Assembly (NCBI GenBank): GCA_001871685.1
Contig: MNVK01000129.1
Coordinates: 252-18,514 of the forward strand
Direction: 5' to 3'
DNA from: Nitrospirae bacterium CG1_02_44_142
Lineage (GTDB): Bacteria; Nitrospirota; Thermodesulfovibrionia; Thermodesulfovibrionales; UBA1546
Length of the DNA stretch: 18,263 nucleotides
A program made the position numbers and the translations under genes. The notes under the pieces are model-generated. The model did not search any database. It was given only the letters and a program-made list of their open reading frames with translations, and had not been told where the DNA came from. This document shows, in pieces, positions 14,403 to 18,263 of the stretch (position 1 is the stretch's first letter; every line of letters begins with the position of its first letter).

Positions 14403-14428
14403 TCCTCAATAAATATCTGCACTATCAT

Positions 14429-16036
14429 CTATATTTTCAAAAAAGAAAACGCCTCCGGAATTGAATCTATAATATCAGATGCAATCAGCGAATGCTCTCC
14501 CTTGCTTTTCGCAGCTATGTCTCCGGCAAGCCCATGCATATAAACTCCAATGATTGACGCCTCAAGCGGGTTTAAACCCTGCCCTAAAAACCCTGCTATC
14601 ATTCCTGTCAGAACATCACCGGCTCCTGCGCTCGCCATACCTGAATTGCCTGTCGGATTGATGAACACTCTGCCTTCCGGTTCAGCAATAACTGTCGGCA
14701 CACCTTTAAGGACAAGATATGTTCCGGTTTCTTTTGAAAATTTAATTGCCGTATTAATTCTGTCTTTGTCTATATACCGTATTATCTCAGTAATCCCCCC
14801 TCGCCCCCCTTTAGTAAAGGGGGGTAAAGGGGGATTTGTTCTTGCATCCTGCATCTTGTATCTTGTATCGTTCAACAGCCTCGCCAGCTCTCCCGCATGA
14901 GGCGTAAGAATTATCGGCGACCTCGCTTTTTTGAGAATCTGTTTATTGCCTTCAAGTGAATTTATAGCATCAGCATCGATAACAGCCGGAGTTGTGGAAT
15001 TCAGTAAAAGTTCTCTGACAAGTTTTTTAGTGTCATCGGTAACAGAAATTCCCGGACCGATTGCAAGCACATCAGCCTTTTCAGAAAGAAATTCCAGAAT
15101 CTTTTCCAATGCCTTTGATGAAAGCGTCCCGTCCCCTCTGTCAGGCAAAGGCAGCGCCATCTCTTCCGTAACCCTTGACTGAAAAACATTTAGCAGTGAT
15201 TCCGGAACTCCTATTGTCACAAGCCCTGCGCCTGCCCTTAGGCATGCCTTTGCGCACATGAATGCAGCGCCTGTCTTGCCTCTTGAACCAGCAATAACAA
15301 ACACATGGCCATAATCGCCCTTATGTGAATATCGCTGCCTCTCTGGAATTAAAAGGGACACATCCCCTTTTTCCAGAAGTTCTGCTTTAAGCTTTTCCGA
15401 GTGAAGCAATTCCTCAGGGAAGCCGATATCTTCAATAAAAAGCCTTCCAGTATAATCAGCGCCCGGATAAAGCAGATGGCCTCTTTTTGGAAGTCCAAAG
15501 GTTACGGTATAATCAGCCCTAACTGCCTCGCCCATAATCTGTCCGGTATCAGACGATATGCCTGAGGGGATGTCAACAGAGATTACAGGAGCATCCGAGC
15601 TGTTGATAAACGATATAATCTCAGCCGTCTTTCCTGTGATATTTTTGCTTAAACCGGTCCCGAAAATTGCATCTACAACCAAAGCGCTGTGAATATCTTT
15701 ATCTGTGATATAATCCCTGAACTCAATTGCCACTCCCGCTTTTTTAGCTATCTTATATTGCAACAGACAGTCCGGGCTTAGCTTGTTTTCCTTTAAAAGA
15801 AGAATGATTTTTACATTCCAGCCCCATTCATGAAGATTTCGCGCAGCCACAATGCCGTCTCCGCCGTTATTGCCTCCTCCTGAAAGGACAATAACTTTTC
15901 TTCTTTCATACAATTCCCTTATCTTCTCCGCAACAGCAAGCCCTGCCCTTTCCATAAGGACAGTCCCTGAGATGCCATAATCCTTTATGGTCACCCTGTC
16001 AATCTCTCTCATCTCTTCTGCTGTTACAACTTTCAT
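14429..16036 (-). CDS. nnrDE: Bifunctional NAD(P)HX epimerase / ADP-dependent NAD(P)HX dehydratase
   Basis: 535 aa. It repairs hydrated NADH and NADPH: the N-terminal YjeF_N domain (about 1-210) interconverts R and S hydrates, and the C-terminal ribokinase-like domain (about 225-535) dehydrates the S form using ADP. The N-domain has GGGNNGGDGIVAAR, VVDAIFGTGL and SVDIPSGISSDTG. The C-domain has GDYGHVFVIAGS, IGPGIS, VIDADAIN, LTPHAGELARLL and GNSGMASAGAGDVLTGMIAG. A 78-bp compound insertion (14792-14869, 26 codons, residues about 391-416) lies just after ELARLL and consists of a heptamer array followed by a GC palindrome. I start at the ATG ending at 16036 (MKVVTAEEMREID). Codons further upstream (MGSVPC...) look like leader sequence, not protein. 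Only a weak GAGA precedes this ATG. Confidence 0.95.
   Translation of the reverse strand: MKVVTAEEMREIDRVTIKDYGISGTVLMERAGLAVAEKIRELYERRKVIVLSGGGNNGGDGIVAARNLHEWGWNVKIILLLKENKLSPDCLLQYKIAKKAGVAIEFRDYITDKDIHSALVVDAIFGTGLSKNITGKTAEIISFINSSDAPVISVDIPSGISSDTGQIMGEAVRADYTVTFGLPKRGHLLYPGADYTGRLFIEDIGFPEELLHSEKLKAELLEKGDVSLLIPERQRYSHKGDYGHVFVIAGSRGKTGAAFMCAKACLRAGAGLVTIGVPESLLNVFQSRVTEEMALPLPDRGDGTLSSKALEKILEFLSEKADVLAIGPGISVTDDTKKLVRELLLNSTTPAVIDADAINSLEGNKQILKKARSPIILTPHAGELARLLNDTRYKMQDARTNPPLPPFTKGGRGGITEIIRYIDKDRINTAIKFSKETGTYLVLKGVPTVIAEPEGRVFINPTGNSGMASAGAGDVLTGMIAGFLGQGLNPLEASIIGVYMHGLAGDIAAKSKGEHSLIASDIIDSIPEAFSFLKI
14792..14836. repeat. A-family nested palindrome inside nnrDE
   Basis: The outer ends are AATCCCCCC and GGGGGATT. 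Inner CCCCCCTTTA/TAAAGGGGGG arms surround a single G. It is read as NPPLPPFTKGGRGG. Its peptide is nearly identical to the copy in pgeF. Confidence 0.92.
14842..14869. repeat. D-family heptamer array inside nnrDE
   Basis: TTGCATC, CTGCATC, TTGTATC, TTGTATC: four 7-bp units, 5 bp from the palindrome at 14792-14836. The minus strand encodes DTRYKMQDA in frame. Confidence 0.92.
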
Positions 16037-16040
16037 ATTC

Positions 16041-16097
16041 TCAGTAAAAACAGAAAAACAGGGGACACTTCCCATATTTATCTAATATTCTTTTCAT
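16041..16097 (-). CDS. Possible 18-codon leader ORF before nnrDE
   Basis: An ATG at 16097 has the best ribosome site in this region (AGGAAGGTGG, ending about 3 nt before the ATG). The frame MKRILDKYGKCPLFFCFY ends at a TGA four bases before the nnrDE ATG, which itself has only a weak site. Ribosomes could terminate and restart on nnrDE. The ORF contains GGGAAGTGTCCC, a small palindrome. It may equally be chance, or the remains of a displaced nnrDE start. It has no recognisable protein family. Confidence 0.3.
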   Translation of the reverse strand: MKRILDKYGKCPLFFCFY

Positions 16098-16207
16098 AAC
16101 CCACCTTCCTCACTTCCAATGCATTACTGCATCGCAGGTAAATGTCAACGCTGTGATTGCAAAGATTAAGAAAGATGCAAACAGCTTTCTTATGGATTTT
16201 TAGAAAA

Positions 16208-16528
16208 TCAAATCTGCACATATTCAGCTATCTCCTCAAGAAATGTTTCTTTTTTATTTGCGTCTAATTCTTCAGGTGTATACCCAATAGCCTCTATTGG
16301 TTCAAAAACCCTGCCTGCTGCAATGCCAAGCAATTCAAGCCTTTCTCTGACATTCATATCTTTAAGGTCCTCTGATATAACAATAAAGTCAATATCGCTG
16401 TCTTCTCTGGCTTGGTCTTTAGCATAAGAGCCGTAAAGTATTACCCTCAGGGGCCTTATGCCTATTTTCTCAAGCTCTGCTGCGTATCGCTCTGCTATCC
16501 CTTTAATCTCTTGTGCTGTCTTAACCAT
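16208..16528 (-). CDS. MNT-type minimal nucleotidyltransferase
   Basis: 106 aa. The motif YGSYAKDQAREDSDIDFIV has the GSx10DxD signature (Gly33, Ser34, Asp45, Asp47) of the minimal nucleotidyltransferase domain; a third acidic residue may be Glu76 or Glu79 in FEPIEAIGY. Such proteins pair with HEPN proteins as toxin-antitoxin modules, in which the MNT partner can modify or neutralise the HEPN partner. The gene overlaps the end of the HEPN gene by 34 bp, and GAGG lies 7 nt before the ATG inside that gene. Both catalytic aspartates are present, so it may be active. The target is unknown. It is followed by 171 bp without a solid gene before nnrDE. Confidence 0.88.
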   Translation of the reverse strand: MVKTAQEIKGIAERYAAELEKIGIRPLRVILYGSYAKDQAREDSDIDFIVISEDLKDMNVRERLELLGIAAGRVFEPIEAIGYTPEELDANKKETFLEEIAEYVQI

Positions 16529-16887
16529 TCCATTACCTCTTTCGTCTGCTTTAAATATGCCTGGGCTATATCTTCCGGATAAGCCTCAATGAGTTTGTTG
16601 AAATCTTCCGGGTATCTGGTAACTACACTGGCATTGTTTATCTTTGAGATAAATTCAAAATGTCTCTCGGGAAAATCAATCTCCGCAAGTTTTGTCAGGT
16701 AAAGTAGATTATGAGTCTTAGGCGGCGTCTTGCCTGTGACCTCTGCTGATACAGCCTTCAACATCTTTTCTATAGATAAATGGCACATAAAGATTACATA
16801 TATGTACCTGTTGGTTTTAAGCATATGTCCCGCAGTATTAAGGTCGTACTCTGCAGAAGTGATAAAATTTTCTGTATCTCTCCGCAT
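16495..16887 (-). CDS. HEPN domain protein (MNT partner)
   Basis: 130 aa from the second in-frame Met. The sequence SAEYDLNTAGHML, CHLSIEKMLKAVSAEVTGKTPPKTHNLLYL and VVTRYPEDF is the PF05168-type HEPN pattern, a four-helix protein. It is the upstream member of an overlapping HEPN-MNT pair. I see no RX4-6H motif, the RNase signature of HEPN toxins, so nuclease activity is doubtful; many members of this subfamily lack it. I start at MRRDTEN (ATG ending 16887) because GGAGG lies 11 nt before it, while the earlier Met at 16905 overlaps that site. It follows the DUF4384 gene by 66 bp on the same strand. Confidence 0.85.
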   Translation of the reverse strand: MRRDTENFITSAEYDLNTAGHMLKTNRYIYVIFMCHLSIEKMLKAVSAEVTGKTPPKTHNLLYLTKLAEIDFPERHFEFISKINNASVVTRYPEDFNKLIEAYPEDIAQAYLKQTKEVMEWLRQHKRLKG

Positions 16888-16953
16888 ATATATTATAGCC
16901 TCCATTCATTATATACTAAAAAATACGCTTCCTTGGGAAGTGAAAATTACCCC

Positions 16954-17862
16954 TTACCTCTCAATCCTGTAAACCGCTGTCGCCTCTGTCCAATCAGCGG
17001 GCTCCAGTTGGTTAAGTCTTTTGACAAGGTCGCTTATCATTCCTGTGGACTTTGCGTCATAGACCTTGAACGCTCCCTCTTGAAATCCTAAAGGAATCAG
17101 TTCCTCTTTTTTATTCGTAACTATTACTTTAATCCTCTCCTCGGCAATTTTTCCTTTAAAGTCTGGAAGGAACATTGCCGTCAATCGTATACGGCTTCCG
17201 GGTGTAGGAAAAGTATAGGCAACAGCGGCTTTAATGAAATTTTCCTGATTCACTGAATTTGGAAGCAGAAGTGTCACAGAGCCGTCTGCTGCTACCGAAA
17301 AAATATACACGTAAGAGTCCCTGTTTGTTTGAAAAAAAATCCTTACTTCATCTCCCTCTTTTAAAACTGTCTTTGAAAGCGAGAGTTTTATAGATATGCC
17401 TTCGCCTTTTTCAGGATAAACAGGCTCAACAAGGGCTTTGAGTTTAACTTTGTAAAGATTCCTGTCCTTTTCATCCCATCCTTCTTTTATAATCTCTGTC
17501 TTTCTAATCTTTCCTCTCACAGAGGCGTATATCAAATCCTCGGCAAGCTGGCTGTTAGAGACAAGGGTATGAGACCTCAGAAATACTCCTACCGCCTTTT
17601 CTATCGCCTTATTTTGAGCATCTATCTTCGCCCGTTCTTTAACCTCCTTCTGGGTTTCTATCTCTCCCATAATTGCAATGCCTTCCGATTCAACCCAGAC
17701 AGGCTTTTCAGAGGCAAAGGTTAAGGTTGCAAACAAAAAAAGAATTGTTACTGCAATAAAGCACCCCTCTTTAATTCTCCCCTTGGCAAAAATAACCCCT
17801 CTAAATCCCCCCTTAGTAAGGGGGGACGAAAGGGGGGTGAATGTCATTATAAATCTTCTCAT
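16954..17862 (-). CDS. Exported DUF4384 domain protein with a repeat-extended signal peptide
   Basis: 302 aa. A hydrophobic core (about 34-50, CFIAVTILFLFATLTFA) with likely cleavage after TFA indicates export. The mature part has an N-terminal domain (about 55-145, EGIAIMGEIETQKEVKERAKIDAQNKAIEKAVG) resembling FlgT-N/LPP20-type domains. It is followed by DUF4384 (about 155-250, LKEGDEVRIFFQTNRDSYVYIF and DGSVTLLLPN). The n-region is about 33 residues, far longer than normal, because residues about 8-25 translate an inserted GC palindrome. No in-frame start lies between the element and the hydrophobic core, and GAGGA sits 5 nt before the ATG at 17862, so the element must be translated. The start follows the caspase stop codon with no intervening base. 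DUF4384 proteins are often found with caspase-like peptidases; the function is unknown. Confidence 0.85.
   Translation of the reverse strand: MRRFIMTFTPLSSPLTKGGFRGVIFAKGRIKEGCFIAVTILFLFATLTFASEKPVWVESEGIAIMGEIETQKEVKERAKIDAQNKAIEKAVGVFLRSHTLVSNSQLAEDLIYASVRGKIRKTEIIKEGWDEKDRNLYKVKLKALVEPVYPEKGEGISIKLSLSKTVLKEGDEVRIFFQTNRDSYVYIFSVAADGSVTLLLPNSVNQENFIKAAVAYTFPTPGSRIRLTAMFLPDFKGKIAEERIKVIVTNKKEELIPLGFQEGAFKVYDAKSTGMISDLVKRLNQLEPADWTEATAVYRIER
17794..17838. repeat. A-family nested palindrome in the DUF4384 signal peptide region
   Basis: The inner arms are CCCCCCTTA (17807-17815) and TAAGGGGGG (17817-17825) around a single G. The outer arms are diverged (AACCCCTC against AGGGGGGT). It is read as TPLSSPLTKGGFRGV, in the same frame as the other four copies. 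Confidence 0.88.
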
Positions 17863-18263
17863 TTAATTCCTCAAAAACACCTTCTTTTTTCCAGGCGCTA
17901 TCAACTGCGGAGTCTGTTCATTGTTATACACCTTTCTGGCTGTGCGTCCAACATGAGGTTTTAAATAATCAAACAGTTCTCCTATCTCTATTATGCCATC
18001 TTTGATTCCCTTCAACATAAAGTAAGTAAACAGTCCATGCCCTTTTTCCTCGTATGTTGAACTTATCTGGTCTCCTGATGAGGCGGACATGACTATCATA
18101 TTTTTTGAAAGCTTTATATCTTGTTCAAGGTTCATTACCAATGGCCTTGCGCCCTTTGCAATGACAGATTTCCCCCCTGCTCCTGAAAAGCACGAATCCA
18201 GCGCAACAATTATTTCCTTTGCCTGAAGTTTGTTAAGTGACTCATAGAGTTTTTTCAGAGAAT
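17863..18263 (-). CDS. Caspase-like (C14) peptidase, C-terminal part
   Basis: 133 codons are visible; the N-terminal part, with the catalytic His, lies beyond the right edge. The frame is open from the window end. IIVALDSCFSGAGGKSVIAKGARP contains the catalytic Cys in the DSCFSG motif of prokaryotic caspase homologues. MSASSGDQISSTYEEKGHGLFTYFMLKGIKDG is the typical downstream segment of the p20/p10 fold, and a short C-terminal tail follows (TPQLIAPGKKKVFLRN). Reading only from the internal TTG at 18141 would miss the catalytic Cys. It is joined head to tail with no gap to an exported DUF4384 protein, whose ribosome site lies in its last codons, so they are coexpressed. Full-length members often carry extra domains that cannot be seen here. 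Confidence 0.9.
   Translation of the reverse strand, partial: SLKKLYESLNKLQAKEIIVALDSCFSGAGGKSVIAKGARPLVMNLEQDIKLSKNMIVMSASSGDQISSTYEEKGHGLFTYFMLKGIKDGIIEIGELFDYLKPHVGRTARKVYNNEQTPQLIAPGKKKVFLRN

Noticed and set aside
16100..16202. Plus-strand open stretch ending at the TAG near 16202 (TASQVNVNAVIAKIKKD)
   Set aside because: It is short, has no start with a ribosome site and matches no family I recognise; it may be a gene remnant but is unsupported.
16908..16913. TATAAT on the minus strand before the HEPN gene as a promoter
   Set aside because: No recognisable -35 element lies 16-18 bp upstream and the region is AT-rich, so it cannot be separated from chance.
18150..18180. CTGTCATTGCAAAGG next to a G-run in the caspase gene, resembling the B-family end and the A-family G-tract
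   Set aside because: It encodes the family-typical GAGGKSVIAKGARP after DSCFSG, so the match is explained by the protein; there is no partner arm nearby.

Overview
The window looks like chromosomal DNA of an uncultured, probably anaerobic or microaerophilic Gram-negative bacterium. A member of the Nitrospirota or a related deltaproteobacterial-type lineage is my best guess. This rests on protein character (AHAS, FAD-type protoporphyrinogen oxidase, family-4 uracil-DNA glycosylase, PA2778/PA2779 pair) and on the density and type of short repeats; no search was possible, so the assignment is inference. Nearly everything is on the minus strand and tightly packed. Only a two-gene toxin-antitoxin-like cassette (3215-3803) is on the plus strand. 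There is no gene-free stretch longer than 300 bases; the largest gap is the 3024-3214 divergent promoter region. I see no rRNA, tRNA, CRISPR array or transposase gene.

Layout, read in the direction of minus-strand transcription (right to left). A caspase-like peptidase cut by the right edge is followed with no gap by an exported DUF4384 protein, then by an overlapping HEPN-MNT pair. A housekeeping run follows: nnrDE (NAD(P)HX repair), pgeF, tsaE, nadK, family-4 udg, ubiX. Next come glgB, hemH, hemG and a DUF465 small protein, coupled by overlaps or a 1-nt gap. Then ilvD. Beyond the plus-strand DUF433/DUF5615 cassette lie ilvB, ilvN and a PA2779/PA2778 pair, the last cut by the left edge. Metabolic themes are branched-chain amino acid synthesis (ilvB, ilvN, ilvD), the end of heme synthesis (hemG, hemH), glycogen branching (glgB), NAD(P) supply and repair (nadK, nnrDE), and prenylated flavin synthesis (ubiX).

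The striking feature is an overlay of at least four kinds of short repeat on ordinary genes. (A) A nested GC-tract palindrome of about 44 bp (inner arms like CCCCCCTTTA/TAAAGGGGGG) occurs five times. All five copies lie inside coding regions and are read in the same frame as a PP(L/F)xKGGxxG peptide: hemG, udg, pgeF, nnrDE and the DUF4384 gene. (B) A longer inverted repeat with ends TGTCATTGCGAG/CTCGCAATGACA sits in gene gaps, and once forms the start and N-terminus of the PA2778-type lipoprotein. (C) A TCCCGAC/GTCGGGA hairpin flanked by direct repeats is inserted in frame in ubiX, and a relative sits inside a B element. (D) Arrays of four or five 7- or 8-bp words use a different word at each locus but the same period and copy number. 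They occur in gaps (often as two inverted arms) and in frame inside hemH (three arrays), udg and nnrDE. At least seven otherwise intact genes carry tolerated in-frame insertions or extensions from these elements. This repeat ecology, rather than any single gene, is the best candidate here for an under-described system.
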